Part shown: in pieces, positions 1-8,211 of the stretch
How the letters are laid out: the number at the start of each line of letters is the position of its first letter
Numbering within the stretch: the first letter of the stretch is position 1
Assembly: GCA_021827205.1 (NCBI GenBank)
Contig: JAKAWV010000002.1
Span: forward strand, 60,027 to 124,026
Origin: Pseudomonadota bacterium
Lineage (GTDB): Bacteria; Pseudomonadota; Gammaproteobacteria; Xanthomonadales; Rhodanobacteraceae
Length of the DNA stretch: 64,000 nt
Reading direction: 5' to 3'
The notes under the pieces: model-generated
Database searches by the model: none
The model's input: the letters and a program-made list of their open reading frames with translations, nothing else
What the model was told of the DNA's origin: nothing
Made by a program: the position numbers and the translations under genes

Positions 1-36
1 GGCATCGCGGCATTGCGCCATCACGTGCTGCGCGCG

Positions 37-185
37 CCGCGCAAGCCCGGCCCGAGGCCTCCTGCCTCGGGCGTGATGCGCGCCTTCCCTGGCGCTTACC
101 CCGCGGGCCGCCTGCGGCGTTCGTGCGTTGCTCCTGCACGCACGTCGCACTGGCGCGATCTGCCACTGGCAGATCGCTAACGCCA
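37..185. repeat. Long direct repeat, copy 1 (two hairpins)
   Basis: A unit of about 149 bp that recurs 198 bp downstream with essentially one visible mismatch. It contains two perfect inverted repeats: a 9-bp stem at 50-58/64-72 (GCCCGAGGC with GCCTCGGGC) and a 10-bp stem at 155-164/168-177 (GCGATCTGCC with GGCAGATCGC, loop ACT). No credible gene covers it, so bases 1-387 are best read as repeat-filled intergenic DNA downstream of thiS. Confidence 0.85.
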
Positions 186-234
186 CCATGCGCTGCGCGC
201 GTGGGCCCTTGTGGGCTCGCGCATCCTGCGCTCA

Positions 235-383
235 CCGCGCAAGCCCGGCCCGAGGCCTCCTGCCTCGGGCGTGATGCGCGCCTTCCCTGGCGCTTACCCC
301 GCGGGCCGCCTGCGGCGTTCGTGCGCTGCTCCTGCACGCACGTCGCACTGGCGCGATCTGCCACTGGCAGATCGCTAACGCCA
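235..383. repeat. Long direct repeat, copy 2
   Basis: Second copy of the 149-bp unit, offset by 198 bp, with hairpins at 248-270 and 353-375. It ends only a few bases before the thiS stop codon, so thiS transcripts on the minus strand would run straight into the hairpins. The function is unknown; terminator-like or recombination-derived roles are both possible. Confidence 0.85.
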
Positions 384-387
384 GTGC

Positions 388-588
388 TCACCCCCCGCCA
401 ATGGCGTGGACGATTTCGATCTGGTCGCCTGCAGCGAGCAGATGAGTGGCATGCTCGGAGCGCGGCACGATGCGACGATTGACCTCGACGGCGACGCGGC
501 GTTGCGCGTAGCCGGCGGATTCGAGCAGTTGCGCGATGGTGCAGGGCGCGGCGCAATCGTGCGGTTGGCCGTTGAGAAGTAGGTTCAT
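388..588 (-). CDS. thiS: Sulfur carrier protein ThiS
   Basis: A 66-residue ubiquitin-like sulfur carrier for the thiazole moiety of thiamine. ThiS is adenylated by ThiF-type enzymes, thiocarboxylated on its C-terminal glycine, and donates sulfur to ThiG. The start MNLLLNGQ, the length, and the C-terminal Gly-Gly (...HAIGGG) fit the family. It is transcribed divergently from the RDD/pilin gene. thiG would be expected downstream on the minus strand, but only hairpin repeats are visible between thiS and the window edge, so a partner gene, if linked, lies outside. Confidence is high because the terminal GG and N-terminal beta strand are diagnostic. Confidence 0.92.
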   Translation of the reverse strand: MNLLLNGQPHDCAAPCTIAQLLESAGYAQRRVAVEVNRRIVPRSEHATHLLAAGDQIEIVHAIGGG

Positions 589-635
589 GGCGTTATTCTA
601 GGTGGCACTGCGGGTGGGCCGCACAAGGGGGATCC

Positions 636-2174
636 ATGGAGACGCAGTTTGCGGTCACGCTTACCGGGCGCGTGCATGCTGGTGTGGATGTCGATCAGGT
701 CTGGGCGCGTGCGGCGGGCCTGCTGCGCAAGTCGCCCGAGGCCTTTCTCGCGGAAGTGCGGCGCCGCATGCCGCTGAGCCTCAAGCCGGTGGATGAAGCG
801 CAAGCGCGGCGTCAAGCCGAAGCGCTGGAACAAGCCGGCCTCGAAGTTGCGCTGCTGCCCGAGCAAGGCGAGCGTGTGTGGTTGCATCACGAGGATCGCG
901 TGTGCGGGCCTTTGAGTGCGCAGTGGCTGGGGCAGGCGCTGGATGCCGGCAGCATTCCGGCGCAGGCCAAGGTACGCGCGCTGGCCCCAACCGCGCCGTG
1001 GATCGAAGCCAGCGACTGGCGCGCGGGCAAGGATCTGGATCTTGCGCTGGATCGCGATACGCCCGTCGCGACGCAGATTGCCGCCGACACCGCGCCCGCC
1101 GCCGCCGATGACCGGACGGCCGCCGTGGGCAGCGCGGTGCCAGGCACGATGCGCGCGGGCGCGCCAATTGCCGCGGCTCCGTCGCTTACTGCTGGCTTGT
1201 TGCCGACGCACTACGAACGCCGCGATTTGCATGGCGGTTTCTGGCTGCGTTTTGTCGCGGCGGTGCTTGATTGGCTGATTCTGTATGCCGGTGGCATGTT
1301 CGTGGTCGGATTCGTGAGCGCTGCCGCAGGCGCGCCGTTTATCCTGCTGGTGGGATGGGGTCCAAGCCTGGGCGGATACGCCGGCCTGCCTGTGCTGATT
1401 TTTTTCATCGACATGAGCGTTGCCTGGTTATATGCGGCGCTGTTCCAGAGTTCCAGGTTGCAAGCCTCGCCCGGCATGCTCGCGCTGGGCTTGCGCGTGA
1501 CCACGCTGGACGGCGAGCGCATCGGCTTCGGCCGCGCCACGGGGCGTTACTTCGCCACCTTCTTGTCCGCGATCATTCTGTTTTTCGGCTACTTCATGAT
1601 CGGCTGGACGCAGCGCAAGCAGGCTTTGCACGACATGATGGCCGGCACCCTGGTGGTGCGCAAACAAGGCTTGGCGCGCTATCGTGCGGATATCGCCAGT
1701 GGCATCACCGGATCCGCGGGAATCCATCCGGCGGGCGGAATTTCCGCCGGCGCCATCGTCGGCATCGTGTTCGCGGTGCTATTCGCGGTGCTCGTGCCGA
1801 TCGTTGCGATCCTGGCCGCGATCGCGATCCCGGCTTACCAGAATTACACCGTGCGCGCGCAAGTCTCGGAAGGCCTGGCCATGGCCGAAAGCGCCGAGAC
1901 CGATGTGGCGCAGTTCTACGCGAACACCGCGCGTTATCCCGCCGACAACGCCAGCGCAGGGCTGCCATCGGCGGGAAGCATCAGTGGCAACCATGTGGCT
2001 GCCGTGGCGGTGCGCGACGGCAATATCCTGGTGCAATATGGCAACCGGGCGAACGCGCAGATCAGCGGCAAGATGCTGATGCTGGCGCCGCAGGCTGAGG
2101 ACGGCTCGATCAGTTGGAGCTGTCGGGGGCTGGATCTGCCGCGGCGCTACCTGCCGAGCAGTTGCCGCGAATAG
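636..2174 (+). CDS. GYF-like / RDD membrane / type IV pilin-like fusion protein
   Basis: A 512-residue protein of unknown function with an unusual composite architecture. Residues 1-75 form a small alpha/beta region. Residues 80-128 look like a GYF_2 domain (VWLHHEDRVCGPLS...). Residues about 195-343 are an RDD transmembrane domain with several helices, ending HDMMAGTLVVRK. Residues about 370-512 resemble a type IV pilin: a long hydrophobic helix followed by IPAYQNYTVRAQVSEGL and a C-terminal Cys pair (SWSC...PSSC) like the pilin D-loop. The pilin part has no prepilin-peptidase leader because it is internal. The start is supported by a purine-rich AAGGGGG before ATG. The gene is monocistronic and divergent from thiS. 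It could be a membrane-anchored minor-pilin-like sensor; this is inference. Confidence 0.8.
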   Translation: METQFAVTLTGRVHAGVDVDQVWARAAGLLRKSPEAFLAEVRRRMPLSLKPVDEAQARRQAEALEQAGLEVALLPEQGERVWLHHEDRVCGPLSAQWLGQALDAGSIPAQAKVRALAPTAPWIEASDWRAGKDLDLALDRDTPVATQIAADTAPAAADDRTAAVGSAVPGTMRAGAPIAAAPSLTAGLLPTHYERRDLHGGFWLRFVAAVLDWLILYAGGMFVVGFVSAAAGAPFILLVGWGPSLGGYAGLPVLIFFIDMSVAWLYAALFQSSRLQASPGMLALGLRVTTLDGERIGFGRATGRYFATFLSAIILFFGYFMIGWTQRKQALHDMMAGTLVVRKQGLARYRADIASGITGSAGIHPAGGISAGAIVGIVFAVLFAVLVPIVAILAAIAIPAYQNYTVRAQVSEGLAMAESAETDVAQFYANTARYPADNASAGLPSAGSISGNHVAAVAVRDGNILVQYGNRANAQISGKMLMLAPQAEDGSISWSCRGLDLPRRYLPSSCRE

Positions 2175-2247
2175 CATGCGGCAGTTGCCGAGTGATCGGT
2201 CACGCCGCGGCATGCCGCGGCGTGACCGTGTGACCCCGTGTCGAGGC

Positions 2248-4599
2248 TCAGTGGCGCCCACCGCCAACGCGCGGCGGGTGGGGCTCACTCACGCGAATGC
2301 GCGGCGATGGCATCGGCCTCGCTACCTGCGGCGGCGCGCGGAACGGCTGTACCGGCTGCTGGTACTGCGGCATGCGCGGCTGCTGGTACTGCGGCATGCG
2401 CGGCTGCTGGTACTGCGGCATGCGCGGCTGCTGGTACTGCGGCATGCGCGGCGGCGGCGGCATCCGCATGCCTTGAGCGTAGGCCGGTTCGCGCGGAGGC
2501 GCGGCAGGGAAGCCTCCGCGCGGGGCATAGTACTGCATGCGTGGCGCTGCGATCACCTGCGTGCCTTGAGCGTACGGCCCGCGTGGGCGCGCTTCACGGA
2601 AGCCGCCGCGTGGGCCATAGGCATTCGCGCGTGGCGCCTGAGGATAGTTGTCGCGCGGCGCGTTGTAACCTGAGCGTCCGCCCATCTGCGCGGGTGGCAT
2701 GTTGCGATTGCCTGGCATCACGCTGAAGCTGCCGCCCTGCGGACGACCCTGGATCACCTGCGCGCCGCTCTCGCGACGGATCATCGCGCGACCGCTGGGC
2801 GCAACCATCGGCGCCGGCTCGATGCGCGCAGGGCGCGGCAGGGTTGCGGGCTGCCAGCGATGCGGTACAAAGTCCGCTGACGGCATCACGCCCTGCCGCT
2901 GCCCGAGCGCGCGCGACATGGGTACCGCGGCGGTCGGACCGCGCGCGCGCTCGATGCGCGGCACCTGCGACGAGGCGATGTTGCCACGCCCCTGATGCAC
3001 GCCAGGCTGCGCGTGCTGTCCGATCACGCGCACGTTGTCGGCGATGCGCACCGGTTGGACCGGAATCATCGGCTGCGCGTGATCACCACGCGTCAGGCGG
3101 TAACCGTCCGCGTGTTGCGGCAGGGCGTTCATGAACTGCCGCGGCGGACGGTGCGCCAACACATTGCGCGCGAAAATCGGGCGCGGCACGTTGGGCCTGA
3201 GCCCGTGATTGGGCGCCATCAGGCTGCCGCGCCCCGGTGCCGGCGGCGCGCCCAGCGCCAGCGGGCCGCGCAGGACCGTGCCGTGCGGTCGCGCCACCAG
3301 CATGTGCGGCCCGATCTGGTGCGCTCCAACGAACACGTCGTGCGGCACCATGGTCAGCGCGCGCGGCGAAATGCGGTGATCGCCGATCTGCCTGAAATTC
3401 AGATGGCCGCGGCGACGGTAGATGTTGTACGTGTTGTTGATGTTGTTGATGGTGGTGCGGTTGACCACACGAATATTGGTCACGTTGACATCGCGGAAAT
3501 AGCGTGGCCCGCAGCGATACCACGGCACGAACACCGCGCCCGGTTCCAGCGGATACCAGCCCACCGGTCCGCCGAGTCCGACGCCGACGTTCCAGCCGAA
3601 ACCGCCGCCGAAGCCGCCGCCGAAACCACCAACGAAAGCCACCAGCGCCGGTGCGTAAATCGGGCGCATCGCCATCGGCCCGGGCACCCAGCCCCAGCGA
3701 TTGCCGACATAGGCCCAGCGCCCGTAGTGGAACGGCGCGAAGCCCCACGGCGCGTTATCGATCCAGGTCCAGCCCCACGGCGCGATCCACGCCCAGTGCC
3801 CGTAGCGATACGGCGCCCAGCCCATTGGCACCGCGGTCGGGAACCACATCGGACCGTAATTGATTTCGTTCTGCCAACTGCCGTAGCCGGCCAGATCCTG
3901 ATAGCCGATCACCTCGCTGGAGACGTACTCACGCGAGTTGCTGTAATTGCGCTGATAGCGCGCATCACGCGCGAAGCACCAGCGATCAAAGCTGTCCGGC
4001 GCGGGCACCGCGAACACCTCGACCTGCGTCAGGCTGCTGTCGAGAAAGCGATACGAATTGCCCGCGCTGACATGGCGCTCGGCGCCGCCTTGTCCATATA
4101 CCGTGGCTGCGCCGCTGAACACGGTGACCTGCGTGCCCTTGCCACCCGGCGCGATGTCGATGCGGTACTGCCCGCGTTGGCGTGCGACGAAAGCCAGCGT
4201 CGGCGTGTCGATCTCGTAATCCTGGCCCGAGTAAAGGTGGCGCACGTTGAGATTCAGCGTGCCCGAGGTCAGTTGCGCCTGCGCGGTTTGATTGCCCAGA
4301 TGCAGAAAACCGAAGCCGCTGTCGCCGTCAAGGCGGATCTCGGTGCCGCCCAGCTCCAGCGATGCGCGGCTGCCTTCCGGTATCCACAGCTTGTCGCCGG
4401 TGCCCAGCGGGCGATTGATCGAGGCATTGCCCCAGTTCTGACTGCCCGCCGGCAGCAGGCTCGCGCTGCCATCGATAACCGCCAGGCGCGCCACGCGATC
4501 AGGCGGCGCGGCCTCGGCGGACTGCGCCTGTGCCGCAGCCACGGCAGCCCACAATCCGCAGCCCGCTGCGGCCAGCACCAAAAGCTTGCACATGCCCAT
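2248..4599 (-). CDS. FecR/DUF6600 domain secreted protein with C-terminal proline/glutamine repeats
   Basis: About 783 residues. The chosen ATG (4599) follows GAGAGGGA and gives a normal Sec signal peptide (MGMCKLLVLAAAGCGLWAAV...); an ATG at 4650 would bury it. After the signal, residues about 35-160 look like a FecR-type sensory fold (LGTGDKLWIPEGSRASLELG). A tryptophan-rich DUF6600 region follows with repeated GYW/HYGRW-like turns (WGFAPFHYGRW). The C-terminal third is low complexity, rich in Arg, Pro, Gly and Gln, with an octapeptide QYQQPRMP repeated. An envelope location is likely. No function is established for this family and none is claimed. It faces the tRNA-Gly/rimK side with a gene-free 214 bp upstream. 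Confidence 0.85.
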   Translation of the reverse strand: MGMCKLLVLAAAGCGLWAAVAAAQAQSAEAAPPDRVARLAVIDGSASLLPAGSQNWGNASINRPLGTGDKLWIPEGSRASLELGGTEIRLDGDSGFGFLHLGNQTAQAQLTSGTLNLNVRHLYSGQDYEIDTPTLAFVARQRGQYRIDIAPGGKGTQVTVFSGAATVYGQGGAERHVSAGNSYRFLDSSLTQVEVFAVPAPDSFDRWCFARDARYQRNYSNSREYVSSEVIGYQDLAGYGSWQNEINYGPMWFPTAVPMGWAPYRYGHWAWIAPWGWTWIDNAPWGFAPFHYGRWAYVGNRWGWVPGPMAMRPIYAPALVAFVGGFGGGFGGGFGWNVGVGLGGPVGWYPLEPGAVFVPWYRCGPRYFRDVNVTNIRVVNRTTINNINNTYNIYRRRGHLNFRQIGDHRISPRALTMVPHDVFVGAHQIGPHMLVARPHGTVLRGPLALGAPPAPGRGSLMAPNHGLRPNVPRPIFARNVLAHRPPRQFMNALPQHADGYRLTRGDHAQPMIPVQPVRIADNVRVIGQHAQPGVHQGRGNIASSQVPRIERARGPTAAVPMSRALGQRQGVMPSADFVPHRWQPATLPRPARIEPAPMVAPSGRAMIRRESGAQVIQGRPQGGSFSVMPGNRNMPPAQMGGRSGYNAPRDNYPQAPRANAYGPRGGFREARPRGPYAQGTQVIAAPRMQYYAPRGGFPAAPPREPAYAQGMRMPPPPRMPQYQQPRMPQYQQPRMPQYQQPRMPQYQQPVQPFRAPPQVARPMPSPRIRVSEPHPPRVGGGRH
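2356..2451. repeat. 4 x 24-bp in-frame tandem repeat in the DUF6600 gene
   Basis: Four perfect 24-bp units (CTGCTGGTACTGCGGCATGC plus GCGG on the plus strand) encode the octapeptide QYQQPRMP on the minus strand. The perfect identity suggests recent slippage or recombination and predicts length polymorphism between strains. Confidence 0.95.
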
Positions 4600-4813
4600 A
4601 CCTGTTCCCTCTCTGCCGCCGCGAATGCGAACACATTCGCCGCCGGTCACGACGCGGCCTCACCGGATGGAGCCTACTCTCGCGCATGCGCCTGAACCCG
4701 TCCTGCACGATTTCCGGGGCGCCACGGGTGCTGTCAACCAAACACCAGCAGTCCCCGCGGCAGGCAGTGCAGCTTGCCGCAGTTCGGTGGCCTGCGTAAG
4801 CTGCGCAGGCGTT

Positions 4814-4887
4814 GCGGGTGTAGCTCAATGGTAGAGCTGTAGCTTCCCAAGCTACTGACGAGGGTTCGATTCCCTTCACCCGCTCCA
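4814..4887 (+). tRNA. tRNA-Gly (anticodon CCC)
   Basis: A cloverleaf can be folded by eye: acceptor GCGGGTG pairs with CACCCGC, the D-arm is AGCTCAATGGTAGAGCT, the anticodon stem GTAGC/GCTAC encloses loop TTCCCAA (anticodon CCC), and the T-arm is AGGGTTCGATTCCCT. The discriminator is T and the CCA is genomically encoded. It lies 57 nt before rimK on the same strand. Confidence 0.95.
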
Positions 4888-4943
4888 GTGTCCCGCGTGG
4901 CTTGCGCCTGGCAGCCCGCTCCCGGTGCAGGATCGATCCGCGC

Positions 4944-5834
4944 TTGAAGCTCGCCATCCTCTCGCGCAACACCAAGTTGTACTCGACGCGACGTCTGCTT
5001 GAGGCGGCGCGCGCGCGTGGGCATCAGGTGCGCGTGCTCGATCCGCTGCGCTGCTACATGCGCATCGCCCCGGATGATTTTGCCCTGCACTATCGTGGTC
5101 GCGCGCTGCGCGGCATCGACGCGGTGATTCCGCGCATCGGCACCACGATCACGTTCTATGGCACCGCGGTACTGCGCCAGATGGAGTTGATGGGCGCGTA
5201 TACGCCGAATGGCGCCGATGCCATCCTCAAGGCGCGCGACAAGCTGCGCTGCCTGCAATTGCTGGCAGTTGCCGGCTTGCCGCTGCCGTGCACGGCTTTC
5301 GGCGACAATCCCGACGACACCGCCGACCTGCTCTCGCTGCTGGGCGAGCCACCGCATGTGATCAAGCTCAACGAAGGCACGCAGGGGCAGGGCGTGGTGC
5401 TGGCGGAAAAACGCTCGTCATCGCAAAGCGTGATCGAGGCGTTCCGCGGCCTGTACGCCAATTTTCTGGTGCAGGAGTTCATCGCCGAGGCGAACGGCTG
5501 CGACTTGCGCTGCTTCGTGGTCGGCGGGCGCGTGATCGCGGCCATGCAGCGTTGCGCGCAGCCCGGCGAATTTCGCGCCAACCTGCATCGCGGCGGCAAT
5601 GCCGTCGCGGTCAAGTTGAGCGCCGCCGAGCGCAGGCTGGCGCTGCACGCCGCCGCGACGCTGGGGCTGGAAGTGGCCGGGGTCGATCTGATTCGTTCTG
5701 CGCGCGGCCCGCTGTTGCTGGAGGTCAACGCCTCGCCCGGGTTGGAGGGCATCGAGGCAGCTTCCGGCGTGGATGTCGCCGGCGCGATCATCGCCTTGAT
5801 CGAACGTCATCTGCGCCGTCGCCGCGCACGCTGA
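4944..5834 (+). CDS. rimK: RimK-type alpha-L-glutamate ligase
   Basis: A 296-residue ATP-grasp ligase. RimK adds glutamate residues to the C-terminus of ribosomal protein S6. The N-terminus reads [18 protein letters not shown] when the TTG at 4944 is used, matching the family start; an in-frame ATG at 4902 would add 14 atypical residues and lies almost on the tRNA-Gly. ATP-grasp signatures are visible: [13 protein letters not shown] (phosphate loop), [20 protein letters not shown], and the metal-binding [15 protein letters not shown] near the C-terminus. A strong intrinsic terminator follows about 180 bp downstream, so the gene may be transcribed alone or with the tRNA. Assignment to RimK rather than another ATP-grasp ligase rests on these motifs and the length. 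Confidence 0.92.
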   Translation: MKLAILSRNTKLYSTRRLLEAARARGHQVRVLDPLRCYMRIAPDDFALHYRGRALRGIDAVIPRIGTTITFYGTAVLRQMELMGAYTPNGADAILKARDKLRCLQLLAVAGLPLPCTAFGDNPDDTADLLSLLGEPPHVIKLNEGTQGQGVVLAEKRSSSQSVIEAFRGLYANFLVQEFIAEANGCDLRCFVVGGRVIAAMQRCAQPGEFRANLHRGGNAVAVKLSAAERRLALHAAATLGLEVAGVDLIRSARGPLLLEVNASPGLEGIEAASGVDVAGAIIALIERHLRRRRAR

Positions 5835-6014
5835 GCTTGCAGATAATCGCCAAATGCTTGCGCAGATGCATCGAATCGCGCACTTAATTAACACGTCCCT
5901 GCGTCGCGCTTAACGCGGCTTTAAACGCCGCGCGTCTACAAAGGCTGCACTGTAGTGCGGGCGGGCCAGAGTCTCGGGCTGTCGCGGATTACGGTAATCG
6001 GGGCAGTAGCTTGG

Positions 6015-6065
6015 GCCCGATGAGGCGGGTTTTCCCCAACAGCGCCTCGTCGGGCCTTTTTCTTT
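6015..6065 (+). terminator. Intrinsic terminator (downstream of rimK)
   Basis: A 13-bp stem, GCCCGATGAGGCG (6015-6027) with CGCCTCGTCGGGC (6043-6055) containing a single G-T pair, is followed by CTTTTTCTTT. This gives a clear Rho-independent terminator on the plus strand in the 317-bp gap between rimK and the response regulator. The rest of the gap shows a second GC hairpin around 5913-5931 without a T tract, and nothing else. Confidence 0.85.
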
Positions 6066-6151
6066 GCGCTTGCCGGCGTCGGCGGCAGCCACTGCGGCGA
6101 TCGCGGTAAGCTCTTGCCGCGCGGCAGTGGCTGCGTGGCGGAGGATGCTTC

Positions 6152-6841
6152 ATGCGCGTGCTGGTCATCGAAGATAACAACGACATCGCCACCAATATCG
6201 GCGATTACCTGGAAGACCGCGGTCACGTGGTCGATTTCGCCGGCGATGGCGTCACCGGCCTGCATCTGGCGGTGGTGCATGATTTCGACGTGCTGGTGCT
6301 GGACCTGACCCTGCCCGGCATGGACGGGCTGGAACTGTGTCGCAAGCTGCGCCACGAGGCGCACAAGCAGACTCCGGTGCTGATGCTGACCGCGCGCGAT
6401 GCGCTGGAGCAGAAGCTCACCGGCTTCGAGTCCGGCGCCGACGACTACATGACCAAACCCTTCGCGCTGCAGGAACTGGGCGTGCGCCTGGAGGTACTGG
6501 CGCGGCGCGGCAAGGGCCCCAGGAGTCGCGTGCTCAAGGTGGCCGATCTCACCTACAACCTCGACACGCTGATCGTCACCCGCGCCGGCAAGGACATCCC
6601 GCTCAACCCGATCGGTTTGAAATTGCTGCAGGCGCTGATGGAAGCCAGCCCTTCGGTAGTCACGCGCCAGGAGCTCGAGCACCACGTATGGGGCGAGGAA
6701 CTACCCGATTCCGATTCACTGCGCGTGCATATCCACGGCCTGCGCCAGTTGATCGACAAACCCTTCCCGCGGCCGTTGATCCATACCCGCCATGGCATCG
6801 GCTACCGCATGGGCGATACGGATGCTCAAGTCACGGCGTAG
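6152..6841 (+). CDS. OmpR-family response regulator
   Basis: A 229-residue two-domain transcription factor. The receiver domain (residues 1-115) has the acidic pair E7/D8, phosphoacceptor D51 (VLDLTLPGMDG), T80 and K102 (TKPF). The C-terminal half (about 125-222) is a winged helix of the OmpR/PhoB type (LKLLQALMEASPSVVTRQELEHHVWG...HGIGYRM). It controls target promoters after phosphorylation by its cognate kinase, encoded immediately downstream with a 20-nt overlap, so the pair is translationally coupled. The signal and regulon cannot be read from the sequence. Confidence 0.93.
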   Translation: MRVLVIEDNNDIATNIGDYLEDRGHVVDFAGDGVTGLHLAVVHDFDVLVLDLTLPGMDGLELCRKLRHEAHKQTPVLMLTARDALEQKLTGFESGADDYMTKPFALQELGVRLEVLARRGKGPRSRVLKVADLTYNLDTLIVTRAGKDIPLNPIGLKLLQALMEASPSVVTRQELEHHVWGEELPDSDSLRVHIHGLRQLIDKPFPRPLIHTRHGIGYRMGDTDAQVTA

Positions 6842-8144
6842 GCTGCGCAGCCGCATCTTCATCTCGTTCGCGGTTTTTGGGCTGGCATTGACGCTGCTGT
6901 TTGCAGGCAGCGCGATGTATCTGCGTCAGCGTTTGGAGAACCAGCTGCTGGGTAGCGCGCTAGAGCGCAATCTCAACAGCTATGCGCAGTCGTTCTACGT
7001 TGATCCTTACACGGCACGGGGCCAGCCGCTCGAAAAGGTCAAGGGTATCGTCTTCAGCAAGAGAAAGTTTTCGACGGTGCCCTTCGCCTGGCGCGATCTC
7101 GACAATGGCGTCCACACGCTGACCCAGCGGCTGCCCGATGGTCGCGTCGAGGAATACAAGATCGCGGTGCGCAAAGACCCTGATTATTGGTTCTTCCTGA
7201 CCTACGAGAGTTCGAGCTTGCTGCGCAGTCAGCAGCAATTGACGTATGCGCTCATCCTGGTGGTTCTGGTTTTCGCGATACTCTCGATCCTGATCGGTGC
7301 GTGGTTGTCCTCACGCGTGATGCGCCCGGTCAGCGAACTGGCCGGGCGCCTGCGCACCTCGCGTCGCGCCGGCACCCTGCAAAAGCTGGCGCCGCATTTC
7401 GCCGACGACGAGGTGGGTGAGCTGGCGCGCGCGCTGGACGAATACGCCGAGCGCCTCACCGGCATGGTGCGCCGCGATCACGAGTTCAACGCCGATGTCA
7501 GCCACGAGCTGCGCACGCCGCTGGCGGTGATCGCCAGCACCACCGAGCTGATGCTGGCGGCGCCGGAGATGAGCGAGAAACTGCGCGAGCGCCTCAAGCG
7601 CATCGAGCGCGCCAGCCGTCAGGCCGCCGAGATCATCGACGCGCTGTTGCTGCTCTCGCGCGCCGAGCGCCAGGGGCCAGCCGATGGCGAGAGCACCGAC
7701 GTGGCCAAGACCGTCGCCGACGTGCTGGAACTACAGCGCCCGCAACTGCGCAACAAGCCAGTCAGCGTGTCCTTGAACGTGGAGGCGGCACTGGTGGTCA
7801 ACGCGCCGGCGTCGGTGGTTTCGGTCGCGTTATCCAATCTGGTCGGCAATGCCTTCAAGTACACCCAGCAGGGCGATGTGCTGGTGCGCGTGCAGGAAGG
7901 CCGCGTGCTGGTCGAGGATTCCGGTCCCGGCATCAAGCCCGAGGACGCCGAGCATTTGTTCGAGCGCGGCGTGCGCGGCGAAGGCGTGAAGGGCGGTGGC
8001 GCGGGCCTGGGCCTGGCCATCGTGCGGCGTCTGTGCGATCTGTACGGCTGGCGTGTGCGTTTGGCACCGCGCCCGGAAGGCGGCGCGGTGGCGATTCTGG
8101 AATTCGATGCCGCGCCGCGCTCTCCTGTCCCAACTGAGGCGTGA
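6822..8144 (+). CDS. Membrane sensor histidine kinase
   Basis: About 440 residues. The start ATG at 6822 sits inside the regulator gene (overlap 20 nt); an upstream in-frame ATG at 6792 is possible but less likely. The protein has TM1 (about residues 12-32), a periplasmic loop of about 110 residues, TM2 (about 140-162), a HAMP region, the dimerisation/phosphoacceptor box NADVSHELRTPLAVI with H228, and a HATPase domain with an N-box (NLVGNAFKY), G1 (VEDSGPGI) and G2 (GGGAGLGLAIV). It is the cognate partner of the adjacent OmpR-type regulator. The periplasmic sensor shows no family I recognise. Confidence 0.92.
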   Translation: MLKSRRRLRSRIFISFAVFGLALTLLFAGSAMYLRQRLENQLLGSALERNLNSYAQSFYVDPYTARGQPLEKVKGIVFSKRKFSTVPFAWRDLDNGVHTLTQRLPDGRVEEYKIAVRKDPDYWFFLTYESSSLLRSQQQLTYALILVVLVFAILSILIGAWLSSRVMRPVSELAGRLRTSRRAGTLQKLAPHFADDEVGELARALDEYAERLTGMVRRDHEFNADVSHELRTPLAVIASTTELMLAAPEMSEKLRERLKRIERASRQAAEIIDALLLLSRAERQGPADGESTDVAKTVADVLELQRPQLRNKPVSVSLNVEAALVVNAPASVVSVALSNLVGNAFKYTQQGDVLVRVQEGRVLVEDSGPGIKPEDAEHLFERGVRGEGVKGGGAGLGLAIVRRLCDLYGWRVRLAPRPEGGAVAILEFDAAPRSPVPTEA

Positions 8145-8211
8145 GGCTGCCATCGCGCGGCGCCACGTCGGATAATGCCGCGCTTTGACGGGTTGCGGGT
8201 GCGAGACGCGG

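Noticed and set aside
123-482. Open frame across the two hairpin repeats at the left edge
   Set aside because: It only translates the duplicated noncoding repeat, has no ribosome-binding site, and overlaps thiS on the other strand.
2995-4695. Long plus-strand frame opposite the DUF6600 gene
   Set aside because: Arg/His/Ala-rich antisense translation typical of GC-rich DNA; the minus-strand protein has a signal peptide and recognisable domains.
5913-5931. Second terminator after rimK
   Set aside because: The GC hairpin has no T tract on either side; only the hairpin at 6015-6065 qualifies.
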